From Asterias amurensis (lineage: Eukaryota; Echinodermata; Asteroidea; Forcipulatida; Asteriidae): DNA of 64,000 nt. Location: positions 8,038,785 to 8,102,784 of the forward strand of contig NC_092651.1 in the NCBI RefSeq assembly GCF_032118995.1, written 5' to 3'. Shown in pieces: positions 34,468 to 44,945 of the stretch (positions are counted from its first letter, which is position 1; each line of letters begins with the position of its first letter). Both the position numbers and the translations under genes were made by a program. Below the pieces are notes generated by a model that saw only the letters and a program-made list of their open reading frames with translations, did no database searches and was not told the DNA's origin.

Positions 34468-34690
34468 ATCGCTCCGAAAATAATATTTACTTTGTCGGAG
34501 TAGAATTGACTTATAAATGTAATTGTTGCACTCGTTACTGATTTAAGTTCTCAATAGTTTACATCTTCGACATTTTGCAAAGTTTGTGATTTTTTTTCCC
34601 AACTACAAAATTTTGTTCGCTCCAAAAATAAAGTTTACCTAGTTAGAGTTGAATTGACTTATAATGTTAATTGTTGCCAGTAGTAGTCAG
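34468..34690 (+). repeat. diverged tandem duplication, spacing ~150 bp
   Basis: TCGCTCC, then an AAATAA box and AGAATTGACTTATAA / GAATTGACTTATAA, then TAATTGTTGC occur at 34,470 and again at 34,617. Confidence 0.6.
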
Positions 34691-34849
34691 TAACGCACAA
34701 GCAAGGCCAACAACTCACCAGAAATGTTGCGACCCGTGCCGTGGTTTTGTGACACACAAAGGACTTCACCAAAGATAGTGTGATTGGTAGATAGTGTGAT
34801 TGGTCAGAACTCACCCGTGAAAACCTCGGCAGCTCAGGTGGCATGAACT

Positions 34850-35225
34850 GTAATATAATAATGTATAATAAGTTTGGGGCTAAATCATCCTTACTCGCAA
34901 CTAAGAGCTGAATTGCGAAGGACGTGGCTGCAACGTGTTCGAGAAGCAGACATCCAAGGGCGCCTTTGGCAGCCAGCCACATCAACCCATCCATGACCAC
35001 GGAGCACAGCCAGAGATCGAAAGTGTTTGATTATCCCTCCTTTGGGATAATCAAACACTTTCGATCTCTGGCTGTGCTCCGTGGTCATGGATGGGTTGAT
35101 GAGGCTGGCTGCCAAAGGCGCCCTTGCATGCCTGCTTCTCGAACACGTTGTAGTCGCGTCCTTCGCAATTCAGCTCTTAGCTGCGAGTAAGGATGATTAG
35201 CCCCCAAATTATTATTATTATTGTA
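34850..35225. repeat. long near-perfect palindrome, arms ~185 bp, 6-bp spacer
   Basis: The centre GATTATCCC-TCCTTT-GGGATAATC is at about 35,040. Outward, the arms pair almost perfectly (ACACTTTCGATCTCTGGCTG, CCACGGAGCACAGCCAGAGA, TTGGCAGCCAGCC, GAGCTGAATTGCGAAGGACG) to TTACTCGC and GCGAGTAA and beyond. Open frames here are mirror images, not genes. Confidence 0.93.
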
Positions 35226-35699
35226 AAACAGTCCACGCTACCTGAGCACCCGAAGTTGTCACGGATGAGATATGACAGTTATCGTACAGAAACACAAGCA
35301 ATAGATTCCTCATAACTACTGCACTTCTTACTGCCTCCCAAATTATTCTGGAGCTAAGGATAGTAGGAAAAGTATTCTATACTATATTCTGTTGACTTTG
35401 ACCTCCTGGAGTACGGTAAAGTGTTCCTAAATGACCATTCTCTTTAACTATAGTGGATTGGCCTTCACGAAGTATAAATTGGAAAAGTTCCAAAAGAGAA
35501 ACCAATGAAGAAGAACAAGAAAAAGCACGAAAAATACTTCCACTGTCGTATCAACATATTGGCCATTTACCCCCGCTGTGGTTGATGCATGTTTAATCGA
35601 TCGTAGCGCAACATTGGTGCAAGCGAGGAAACAAGACCTCTATGGTGTCAGCGATGGCATTTCTTATAATCAAAATCCTCTAAACCAATTTAACATTTT

Positions 35700-35935
35700 G
35701 ATATGATACGCGGCGTGCTATAATTCAACTTCGCACGACAAAAAAAAAGTTAAATAAACCGAGCGTGTCCAAAATTATTATTTGATATTGAAAAAACTAT
35801 TCCGAAATTTTTTAACACTTGATGATACGCGGCGTGATGTAATCCACGTTCGCACGACCGAAAAAAGTTCCTTAAACCGAGCCTTTCCAAAATTATTTCT
35901 TTGATCTTGGCAAAAATATTCCGATTAAGCACTTT
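35700..35935 (+). repeat. tandem duplication, unit ~122 bp
   Basis: GATACGCGGCGTG, then CTTCGCACGAC / GTTCGCACGAC, then AAACCGAGC and CCAAAATTATT repeat at 35,705 and 35,823. Confidence 0.85.
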
Positions 35936-36101
35936 CGTCGCATTGGATCAACCATCACAGAATGCAGTTTTTCCTTGTTTGTTTTTCCTTACATTTTTAT
36001 ATTAATTATTTGACATTATTTGTTAGGCCTCGACCTAATTATAAAAAAATATTTTTGTTTTGTTTGGAGGGAGTCCCCCGGTGCTGACAACATAATTGCT
36101 A

Positions 36102-36289
36102 TCAATCTAATGGCTGCACACAGCAGCAGGTGAACATGATTCCTGCCATCTTGGAAGATTTCTTCGTTTTGATCTCCTGCTCTACTGCGATCTTCTTCAT
36201 CTTTCTGTCTCTCTTACTTTGGCGTCTGCCGAAGATTCTAGACCAGAATCCTCTTCTGGAAGTTGAACCCACCTCTTTGAGCCCTTGAC
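36102..36289 (-). CDS. acidic-protein terminal exon, basic tail with Cys cluster
   Basis: The acceptor is TATATTCAG and the stop is TGA at 36,104-36,102. Reads GQGLKEVGSTSRRGFWSRIF, then RRQSKRDRKMKKIAVEQEIK, and ends CCCVQPLD. The basic patch next to a terminal Cys-Cys-Cys could be a lipidated membrane-contact tail; that is speculation. The opposite strand is also open here (51 codons). Confidence 0.58.
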
Positions 36290-39200
36290 CTGAATATAAC
36301 GAAATGGAATCTTGATCAAAAATGATTCTGTGAATGATAATAAACTGTTTCAGGCTCTGTCTTTCACATTTTTATTCTGTGTTGTTCAACCAATTCTGGC
36401 CCAGTAAAAGTGTAAGCTAGACAAAAAAAACGTAGTCTTGTGGAGTTTTCTCCCAAACTCGAGTCTTGTACAATGTTGTTTATTTCTGAATACCTTTTGA
36501 GCAAATCGATATCAGGTCAGTCTGATCATCAGCTGACTGAAGTGCAGTATCGTCTCCATCAAGAATGAGTATCTTCGAGGTAATAGAGGTCGCATCTTTG
36601 ATTTCATCTATGGAATTAAGAAAAGACAACTTTCTTTTTATTCTGTTTCACAAAATTAATTGCTGGCGTCGTCAAAGAAATTCAACAGTTCATGTCGTAT
36701 AGAATAAAAACAAAGTTATATCTTTATCTCTGTAGTCTGGATGTTTGATTGTTTCCTTCTAAATAAGAAGATGTCTTTGTTTATAGATCCTCCCTTACCC
36801 TCAATGTCACCATTGACGTAATCATCCCACACTTCATCACCTATTTCATCGGCAGTCAACTCCCCATCGTCCTCCCCAGACACGCTGATAATTTCCCCGA
36901 ATGACAATGAAGAGATGCTCGTGAGCAATGAGACCGTATCCAGGTCACTAATGCTCGACCAAGACGTCAACTCTGAAGAATCAACAATCATCAAGCTTAA
37001 TCTCAACAAGAAATGTCTTTGAAACATCCTATAGTTCGTAAGACACTGCTGTTGAGTTGCAAAGTTCTCGGTTCGAACCAACCCCATCCGAGTAATGTGC
37101 TTGTGTGTGTTTTGTCACAGAGCTCGGGAAAGTACTGAGTGTACAGTGCTTACATACATCGGTTCGAATCCCACTGGAGCATCTTATTAACAAAGATCAC
37201 GTGTATACTGGCTTTCTTTAAAACTTAAAAAGCTTACGTGAGTGATGCTGGTCGATGATCTACTTTGATTTGTTTTTCTCATTTTGTTTACTTATTCAGA
37301 GGAACATATATTCTTGGAATTTCCAATATTAATTTATCCAGACTTTAATTACATGAACCTTACCTTCTTCATCTTCTTCTTGCTCCAGAATCTCTCCTTC
37401 CTCGGTTGCCCAGTTCGCCGCAGCATCCCCATCTCCCATTGGTTGATTCTTGAACTTTATTTCCACAACTACCCCATCTTTCCTCTGGTCCTCTATATTC
37501 CATTCTTCCTTCATCGTCACCCCCTCAACCGGTTCGTTGTGTCCAACCTGCTCTTTCACCTTTGAACCCACATAACCCATCTCCCCTATTTCCCCATCCC
37601 TTCTCTTCACTACTTCGGACTTGATTTCCTTTGTGTTTGCCTCTTGGACTAGCTCTCCGATCTTCTTTGGAGCAACCTGTTCTTCTCCTTTTGAATTATC
37701 CCCCATCCCTTCAACCTCGCTGCCATTTGCCTCTCCTAGCTCAGCCCTGGTTTCCTCAGTCCTCATCTCCTCAACTCGATCTGTCATCTCCTGAGGATTA
37801 TAAATTAATTGTGTTATTGTTTTTATTTCAACATCTTTATACATGATATACATATCAGCACAACGGCTGTTTTACGTTATGGTCATGTGTCTTAAAGGCA
37901 GTGGAAACTATTGGTAATTACTCAAAATACGGCTCCCCCTGAAGTGGAGTAGTTTTCGAGAAAGAAGTAAATTTCCACGAATTTGATTTCGAGACCTCAG
38001 ATTTAGAATTTGAGGTCGCGAGTTCAAGCATCTAAAAGCACACAACTTCGTGTGACAAGGGTGTTTTTTCTTTCATTATTATCTCGTAACTTCGAAGACC
38101 AATTGAGCTCAAATTTTCACAGGTATGTTATTTTGTGCATTATGTGAGATATAGCAGGTGAGAAGCCTGATCTTTGACAATAACCAATAGTGTCCACTTC
38201 CTTTAACAATGAGAATAAGGAAACACATTTTTTAAAATTATACTTTAAAATATACTTACATGATCTACCTTTGCTTCCTCCTTAAACTGATACATCATCT
38301 TGAGCTCCCCCTCCTCGCCCTTTACCATATCTACCTTGGCACAACTTTCCTCTTTCTGTTCCTTCTGTTGCAAGTATTCTTCAACAATGCTCTCCACCTC
38401 TACAACTTTCTCGATCTTTATCACCTTTATCTTCATTTCTTTATATATCTCTCCTTTTGTCTTCACCTCCTCTTGTCCGTTTGTTTTTATCCTCTCGTCT
38501 TCTTTGGTTGTTTCTAGATGACGAGGTACGCTGACTATCAAGCTTGGCTCATCGGAATGCAGTTCGGATGGCTCTTCCCCTACCTGTCGTATTAAAAGTA
38601 TCGGGAGTAAAATTCAGTAACTTATCACTTATAATCTAGGTTGTCGCTCTCCTCGATATATTTTAGCCAGTGTTGAAAAAAACTCTTTAGTATTCTGCCG
38701 TTGACTATGCAGTTTGAAACATCGTAACCAACCAGCTTTTATTTAGTAGGGGCAATAATTTGGCAGTTTCGTGCACTCTGTGGTAAAAGCTGGAATCTTG
38801 TTTTACCAAAACATAAACAATTAGTGTCATCTTTGAAATGACCTGTTTATCATGGTTTCCAATGTCAAAGTGGATTTACAATTTCGAATGAATGTTTCAC
38901 TTTTGTGAAATACAAATCAATATAACTAAATAAAAGTCACCTGTGAGGCTTCCCTCTTCTGCGCATGACTTCTACCACCGTCTTCCTCCTCCTTGTTATC
39001 AGTCACCATGGTAACGCATCCATCCTCATGACACGTGTAGATACTTGCATGTTTCTTGTGATCTACACCGGACGGTACATCCACTTCCCCGGCCTTCATG
39101 ATCCTGGAGGCGATGGAATTAGCGATGACGACCTGCTCTTCCGGGGTGTGCATCTTCATTACCATGGCAATTCTTTCAGCTACACACTCACATGTTGGAT

Positions 39201-42200
39201 CGGTCTCATTGGACTGTGGCGGATTATAATTCCGGATCAGTTCATTGATCCGTTGTGCTATAATGTGTGAGATACAATGGAATGTTCTTAATGATGTTGA
39301 GTTATATTTGGGTTATATTTGGGTTATATTTGGGTTATATTTGGGTCTCTTTTAATCTACTTTTATGTTAAAAGTAGAGAATATGTACTTCGCAACACAA
39401 TTCAAAATGGCTTTCTCCTGAGAGCTCATAAGGAAAATAAATTCGTCATCATCAGATAAGATGCTAAAGATCTGTGTAACTTTGACCAATGGTATCAAAC
39501 AATTTCTTTCCTTATTTCAGTAAGCCATCACGATTTGAGTAGAACCCATTTAGCCATTATAAGAACAATCTATTCCAATCACTAATCTTACATATTTTGT
39601 TGACTGGTTGGTGGATAGATTTTTTAATTATAAATGTAGATACATACAAAATTTTCGAATCTTGAGATATCGGCAAAAATCTTGAGCGTTTATGTCCAAA
39701 CAGAGAGAATACTCCGGAACTGGAATATACAGTCTGAGAAACGTTTCATGAAGAAACGTTTTCGAATTAAATTTGTTTGAATCCCTTTCTTTTTTACTAA
39801 TTTCCATAGAGCAACTTCTTAAAACGTTAACAATATTAACAGCTGCAGTGCTTCTAACTGTACAACTGTAATTGTCAAAAATGAGTCTTCTCACTTGGTG
39901 TATCTCAACATGTGCATCAAATAACAAACCTGTGAAAATCTGAGCTCAGTTGGTCATCGAAGTTGTGAGTAAATGATGAAAGAAAAAACACCCTTGTTGA
40001 ACGAATTTGTGTGCATTCACATAAGAAAAAAAGACTTCTAGAGACTTCTAGCTAGAAGTCTTCTAATGTTTTAGTGAGAAATTACCTCTTTCTCAAAAAC
40101 TACGTTACTTCAGAAGGAGTCGTTTCCCAGTGTTTTATACTATCAACAGCTCTCCAATGCTCGTTACCAAGTCAGTTTTTTAGTTAATATTTGTTTTGAG
40201 TTATTACCAAACGTGTACCTTCCCTTTATCAAGTAAGTTTTGATGGTCACCAATGTTTGTAATGTACAAAGGTATACCCCCAAATACTATAGTTATTTTG
40301 GTATCTCATGTCATAACAGATGAACCGACTGGAGTATATATTTAACAAACGACAACCAATAAAACATTCTATTTTATTAGTATCAAGTGATACTTATTTA
40401 ATAAGTCACGACCGGCCAACATTTAAAAACAATTAATTTATGAAAAATGGACATTTAAGATAATTCATTCATGACAATTTTACAAGATCATGTATTTTTG
40501 CTATCTGTTCAAACTGCATTTGTTTAGTTTATGTCGGTTTGTTTTTCATACACGTTGAGTAGGAAGGTGACCAATTGATACTGATTTACAATCCAAACAT
40601 GTTTTCTTTTGTATCCCAATTAATATTTCAGCTCTACTTGTGAACATTTGAACTCAATTGGTCGTCGAAGTTGCGAGATAATAATGGAAGAAAAAACACC
40701 CTTGTCACAATAAAAACTTGTCGAAAACTATACTACTTCAGAGGGAGGGAGCCGTTCTCACAATGTTTTATACTATCAACAGCGCTTCATTGCTTGTTAC
40801 CAAGTAAGTTTTTATGCTAACCGTTATTTTGAGTAATTACCAATAGTGTCCATCCTTTCCTTTAATGGATACGTTGCCATTGTAAATGTGTAGGCTTTGA
40901 GAGAACTTGGTACAATATTGTAGTGACATAGCTTGACAGTACTAGTAGGCAAAAACACACATAACTCAATTTTATGTCAAGAATGTGTAAAGGTCTATAA
41001 CTAAACAATAAATAATTTCAACAAAACATGACAATAATATACATGTACACAAATATAAAATGGCAAGTTCTTCAGTGTTTATTATTTTATGATACTTCTA
41101 AGTACGTGTAGATTTTAAAATACAAAACAGAACAAAAATAAATAAAAAAATCAACTGTGACTCAAAACATTTTTTCTACTTGAGAAAATTCATCAATAGT
41201 GTTAAAAAAAATTAATCAAATAATTTTCCTGATAAATTTAATGGTGATCCATTTGCAAACATTGAGGCACAAACACTAAATGGTAATTTGAAAGTCTGAA
41301 ATCAAAATTGACAGGAAATTTAAATTCCAGCTAATCACTTAATATAACTCGAAGTGAACAAATTTATAAGTGATGTCAGCTCAGATATTAAAACAATTTC
41401 TCAAAATTCTGAGGTAGGACAATAAATACAGTTTGTAAAGCAAAATTTATTTAAATTCAAATCAAAATTTTAGCATCAGACAATCCGAATGTGTTAAAAA
41501 AAAATTCAACTATAGACAAACGTGCAAGCTAAAAATGGGGGTAATTTTCATCCTTAAAGGAACATTACAGAATTGGTTTTTGCTAACAAAACAGTTGCTG
41601 GCAGTGTAAGCACTTTATGTAATTCACCACATACATTAACTGACAAAACTGTAGAAGTTTGATATCGATCGGACATCTGGGTCACGAGAGAATAGTGAAA
41701 AACCGATCACAAATTTTGCATTGCATCGACGCCAAAATAAAAATGAATAAAACGCACACTGGGTGATGAATATCTAATATACGAAGTTAGATTATTTATT
41801 TCTCATCAAAAATGACATTTCAGACAGAACAATTTCAATGGATGTTTTTAACTATCATCATCATTAGACCGTGTAAGTTTAATGTAAATCTGTGATCTTC
41901 ACGATTTTTGTTTCTTACCAATTCTGTAATGTTCCTTTAAGGAATGTTTCCTGTAATACTTCAAATATGAGCACAAAAAAAATAAGAATAAGATAATTAT
42001 AAAGTTTATTGTTGAATATAAATACAATTATGTACACTAAGAAGGGTGTGTGCCAAAGTGGTCACCTTGACATAAAAGGAAAGTCTGTCAAAGAACAGGC
42101 CCTGGGGTAAATTAGACTAGTCCTAGAACTCTTTATGAGTTAGAACTTAAGAATCATCCTCAATTACTTGTCCTAACTCGAGATAAGACAAGTCTTAACT

Positions 42201-43745
42201 TTGTGTGAAATCCACCCCTGTGCTCTAATCAGCAAGAAACATTTCCCTCTTTTCAATTTTTTAACTACCAATTTTGATACAGATTTCCCAACAGAAAGTT
42301 TAGGAATTCCATTTCCACTAATTTTTTGACTATTTTAATTTTAAATACAAATTTCTCAAAAAAATTCTTCAACAACAAAATGTATACTACCCTGAATAAG
42401 CTAAAAACATGGACCACTTTAAAGCAGCAGTCACAGACTCTAATGGAATGCATACTTGAGATTCTATGACAAACAAACCAGAGAAAACAGTTCCTGCCAA
42501 ATTGTTCACTTTCCTTTTTCAACAACTTAAATAATAGATATTAGGTTTGCTGTAACACCATGTGCGTTTTTACTTGCCAGGTAGATAATCTTGTTTTGAG
42601 AACTTGTCTTGCTTTATATTCTACTACTGCAAAGTAGACTTTCAGAACTCAGGAGACTTCTAAGTTCTGCAAAAAACTGTCCTGCTTATTAATTATTACC
42701 TGGGCAGAAGGTAGAAAATTTACAGTTCTTCTTCAGCTATATGGATCGAGGGGACTTCTCCTTATAAACTTCACTAAATAAACTTGTTAATAAGAATGTT
42801 AATAAGAACTGAGAAGTCTCCTGAATTCCCAAAATCTACTCCGCAGTAGTAGAATATAAAGCAAGACAGTTCTCTAAAGAACAAACTCTACCTGGCAAGT
42901 AGATACACACATGGTGTTACCGCAAACCAAATACACATTGATACCTCACCATGCAATGCCTCAAACATCTAAGATAGTTGTGAAGGTAAACCTCTTTCAA
43001 TATCCTCCTGGATGCACCAACGACAGGTGATGTTACAAGGAGTATAAGATGATGACCCAAGTGGGCCTGGTTGTAGACCTGCTAGGAGCCTGCAGTGGCA
43101 CTCACTCAGTTTCCGTCTTAGTTGATCCTGTAGAACACACTGATTGAGATAGAAAAAGGAAAGCAAATAATCTTTTGTCTTACTTTAAAACACTGAAGGG
43201 CAATTAATGAAAATTTGACATAAAAGTATTTATCATTTAAAGGGTTTGGGTACTTTTTGTATGACACAAAACACAAATAACCACAGATTTACTGATGTTG
43301 GTAAAAATCTTCCGTTAAAATATTACTTGCTGAGGTGCTGTATTTTTTGATAAATGAGTAAAACAGTTCTCAAAAAAAAAGAAAAATCGTCTCAGTGAGA
43401 CAAAAATAAAGAAACAGAAACATTGTTCCGTGATTTTCACCTTTTTTTCTCAAAAACTTCCACAGATAAATAAAATTACATACATCTTGATTCACAGTGA
43501 GTTGGGATTCATGTCATGGTTAAAGACTTTATCTACAAAAGGTATCAAAACATTTCAAGGTGTACTTCTGGAAAACATTGCAGGTGGTGTTTATCAAAAT
43601 GTAATAACATTCACAAAGTCATGTTGCCAGTTTTATTTCTATTGAATGAAACGGTCAGCTTTCTGACGATCATACTTTTTTTAATGTCTTAAATCTTACC
43701 AATGTTTTAAGCTGCTGTCTTCTATACCTCCTCCCAGTCTTTACC
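36102..43745 (-). CDS. unrecognised acidic Glu/Lys-rich protein, at least 8 exons, 5' end not found
   Basis: Eight minus-strand segments join in frame: 43745-43700, 43127-42992, 39257-38941, 38583-38260, 37790-37364, 36972-36799, 36607-36494, 36289-36102, giving at least about 574 residues and a stop. Phases match at all seven junctions. The N-terminal visible part is basic (TGRRYRRQQLKTLDQLRRKL) with scattered cysteines (CHC, TCRWC, TCEC). A helical block follows (CECVAERIAMVMKM, VVIANSIASRIMKAGEV), then about 300 residues dominated by Glu and Lys and likely disordered, then an acidic Ser/Asp segment. The tail is basic (FWSRIFGRRQSKRDRKMKK) and ends in a cysteine cluster (TCCCVQPLD). I recognise no family and assign no function. 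The upstream exon is probably between 43.75 and 45.5 kb; a weak candidate is 44,564-44,534. The gene lies tail-to-head about 1.8 kb downstream of CEP135 on the same strand. Confidence 0.6.
36494..36607 (-). CDS. acidic-protein exon, 37 codons
   Basis: The acceptor is CTTAATTCCATAG with a good pyrimidine tract, and the donor is GTATTC. Reads DEIKDATSITSKILILDGDD and SADDQTDLISICSK, continuing the acidic character. Both ends are split codons in phase with their neighbours. Confidence 0.62.
36799..36972 (-). CDS. acidic-protein exon, 57 codons
   Basis: The acceptor is TGATTCTTCAG and the donor GTAAGG after GACATTGAGG. Contains LTSWSSISDLDTVSLLTSI and DDGELTADEIGDEVWDDYV. Reading straight through would reach a stop at 36,716, but the donor is strong and the next exon continues the frame. 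Confidence 0.62.
37364..37790 (-). CDS. acidic-protein exon, 142 codons, Glu/Gly/Lys-rich
   Basis: The acceptor is TAATCCTCAG and the donor GTAAGG. A long low-complexity acidic stretch (EEMRTEETRAELGEANGSE, TEEGEILEQEEDEEG) points to a disordered region. The single split base G completes a Glu codon with the next exon. Confidence 0.68.
37892..38206 (+). mobile_element. family-1 TTAA MITE in intron of acidic gene
   Basis: TTAA at both ends, AGGCAGTGGAAACTATTGG on the left and CCAATAGTGTCCACTTCCT on the right. An internal deletion joins the left end directly to the GGCTCCCCCTGAAG block. Confidence 0.87.
38260..38583 (-). CDS. acidic-protein exon, 108 codons, Glu/Lys-rich
   Basis: The acceptor is ACGACAG and the donor GTAAGT after GATCAT, phase 0. 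Composition is dominated by Glu, Lys and Val (IKVIKIEKVVEVESIVEEY). An MITE copy with TTAA ends sits only 54 bp beyond the donor. Confidence 0.65.
38941..39257 (-). CDS. acidic-protein exon, 105 codons, helical then acidic
   Basis: The acceptor is CATTATAG and the donor GTGACT after CAG. Begins QRINELIRNYNPPQSN, then the helix-like VAERIAMVMKMHTPEEQ, then HEDGCVTMVTDNKEEEDGG. The frame is open on this strand for the full 317 bp and phases fit both neighbours. Confidence 0.6.
39299..39347 (+). repeat. 11-bp tandem repeat (GGTTATATTTG), about 4 units
   Basis: Four near-perfect units just upstream (in gene orientation) of the 39,257 exon of the acidic gene. Confidence 0.9.
39860..40229 (-). mobile_element. 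family-2 TTAA MITE
   Basis: Core with GACTTCTAGCTAGAAGTC (a perfect palindrome) replaces the family-1 hairpin. The right end is CCAAACGTGTACCTTCCCT. The left end is degraded. Confidence 0.82.
40635..40865 (-). mobile_element. family-1 TTAA MITE, truncated
   Basis: Contains CAATTGGTCGTCGAAGTTGC and the right end ACCAATAGTGTCCATCC before TTAA at 40,862. The central hairpin is deleted. Confidence 0.78.
41554..41940 (+). mobile_element. family-D TTAA MITE, complete
   Basis: TTAA at 41,554 and 41,937. Inverted ends AGGAACATTACAGAATTGG and CCAATTCTGTAATGTTCCT are perfect complements over 19 bp. Confidence 0.92.
42539..42955. mobile_element. fold-back element, GGTAACACCATGTG family, complete
   Basis: Ends GTAACACCATGTG and CACATGGTGTTAC, then CTTGCCAGGTAGA arms, then the matching TTTATATTCTACTACTGC and GCAGTAGTAGAATATAAA. 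These are long TIRs around a ~150-bp centre. Confidence 0.85.
42992..43127 (-). CDS. acidic-protein exon with Cys pairs, 45 codons
   Basis: Acceptor TTCTACAG and donor GTTTAC (weaker). Reads DQLRRKLSECHCRLLAG, then a Pro/Gly/Ser linker, then TPCNITCRWCIQEDIER. Six cysteines in 45 residues suggest a small metal-binding or disulphide element, which is inference only. One split base feeds the exon at 39,257. Confidence 0.5.
43237..43400 (+). mobile_element. family-C MITE, left part
   Basis: TTAA at 43,237 is followed by AGGGTTTGGGTACTTTTTGT and TTACTTGCTGAGGTGCTGTA as in the 6,922 copy. The right end is not found. Confidence 0.7.
43700..43745 (-). CDS. acidic-protein exon, 15 codons (tentative)
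   Basis: Acceptor TTATCTTCAG and donor GTAAGA frame a 46-bp segment. Only one frame is open: one split base, then VKTGRRYRRQQLKTL. It exits in phase 0, as the next exon needs. In another frame it ends after seven codons, so it could instead be an alternative terminal exon. Confidence 0.45.
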
Positions 43746-43869
43746 CTGAAGATAAAAAAGTTCAAGACCAGCGTGAATAAAAATTATTGCACATTGTTAT
43801 TTATAGTATAAACAACCAAGTACAACAAAAATATCAGGCATGTGCTAGGATCTTGAAAAAAATCTGCAC

Positions 43870-43995
43870 TATGAGCGCAAACGTAAAAGCTTGTGAGCGA
43901 AAAGCATGAAATCTTGAGAGCCCAAAGCGTGAAAGCTTGCAGGTGCAAAGCGTGAAAGCTTGCCAGCGCAAAGCGTGAAAGGCAGGCAGGTTGCG
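43870..43995 (+). repeat. 23-bp tandem repeat, about 5 units
   Basis: The unit resembles GCAAAGCGTGAAAGCTTG with variable joints. Followed by an 18-20 bp A run at 44,050. Confidence 0.85.
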
Positions 43996-44439
43996 AACGC
44001 AAAAGCTTCCCGAGTGCGACGCCTGCTTTACGTACATTTATCTCTGGTAAAAAAAAAAAAAAAAAAAAAATGTATTTCTGGTTAAAAACAGAGAAATCAC
44101 ATCCCTGAAATAAACAAGTAAAAACAAAATTAATCCAATTGGAAGGTGGGAAAAGGTATTCTACAACAAATTTATCAATGAATTATGAATTAGCTGATTT
44201 ATATATGAAAATGTAGCTAATCATTAAAATTAAAATATACACAAAGCAATCCAACAAAGTACGGAACATGCAGCTACTGTTGAAAAGAAATCATTTGGGG
44301 TTAACAGACTGTACATAAATTCAGATAGGAAAAGAAATAGAAGTAGGACCTCACAATAAACACTGGCAGGTGGGAGAGATAATGAATGTTTAAAATAAAG
44401 AAAGTGAAACAATTTACAAGAATAACACAAGGTTTAAGT

Positions 44440-44517
44440 TAGGCCTGGGCGACTAGTGTCGCGACTCTTTGAAGCACGACTAGTTGAGTAGTAAATTTCA
44501 CTAGTCGTCCAGGCCTA
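44440..44517. mobile_element. 78-bp hAT-type mini-element
   Basis: TIRs TAGGCCTGGGCGACTAGTG and CACTAGTCGTCCAGGCCTA. The flanking 8-mers GTTTAAGT and GTGTAAAT agree at 6 of 8 positions. The TIR start resembles the 852-bp element (TAAGCTTGGGCGG). Confidence 0.78.
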
Positions 44518-44565
44518 GTGTAAATGTGATTACCTGGTCCTACAACAGATGAATGGACAGCGTCC

Positions 44566-44945
44566 TTTAATATGTATCGTTAGAAAAACACGAAGATGAT
44601 GTTAGTTAGATAGTTAGGAACTTCAAGGGACTGTACATGTTTGTGTTTGATAATTGGAACCCACTGAAACCATGAAACTTTCCTGTGAGAATTAAATTTT
44701 AGAAAGGTGGGAGTGTTTTTGAGATATTGCCGAAAATTATGGCCACGCAGGAAGAGTGATCTGCAATTTGAATACACAATGAGACCCGTAATGCTTCTCA
44801 GATTCACAATTTTCGGGGATAAGGATCGCAATCTTTTGAAGTAAAATGTATCTCAATATGCAATTATGCTGTAGGCTTCTTACCAATAAGGTTTTGATTG
44901 CCTTTCCTTTTCAGAGTCATACCAAGCGTATACAGACCCCTTTAA
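44566..44945 (+). mobile_element. family-M TTAA-type repeat
   Basis: The right end ACCAAGCGTATACAGACCCCT abuts TTAA at 44,942. The interior (GAGATATTGCCGAAAAT, GCTTCTCAGATTC) is shared with decayed copies near 15,420-15,700 and 39,640-39,760. Confidence 0.55.

Noticed and set aside
34659..35190. Arg-rich frames on both strands around 35 kb
   Set aside because: Both strands encode the same peptide because of the palindrome; there is no splice context or family.
36132..36290. Plus-strand 51-codon frame with a hydrophobic segment (LISCSTAIFFIFLSLLL)
   Set aside because: It is the complement of the terminal exon of the acidic gene, whose splice phase fits; low-complexity Lys-rich exons give Leu/Phe-rich shadows.
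36716..36798. Stop at 36,716 as the end of the acidic protein
   Set aside because: A strong GTAAGG donor at 36,798 and two downstream exons that hold frame make read-through to this stop less likely; it could be an intron-retained isoform.
37284..38521. Plus-strand Leu/Phe-rich frames suggesting membrane proteins
   Set aside because: They are shadows of the minus-strand Glu/Lys-rich exons.
43784..44037. Minus-strand frames with repeated FHALxxQAFTL peptide
   Set aside because: Produced by the 23-bp tandem repeat.
44534..44564. 31-bp exon (RCPFICCRT) upstream of the acidic gene's first exon
   Set aside because: The donor and phase fit, but the acceptor lacks a pyrimidine tract and it abuts a repeat end; not supported enough to list.
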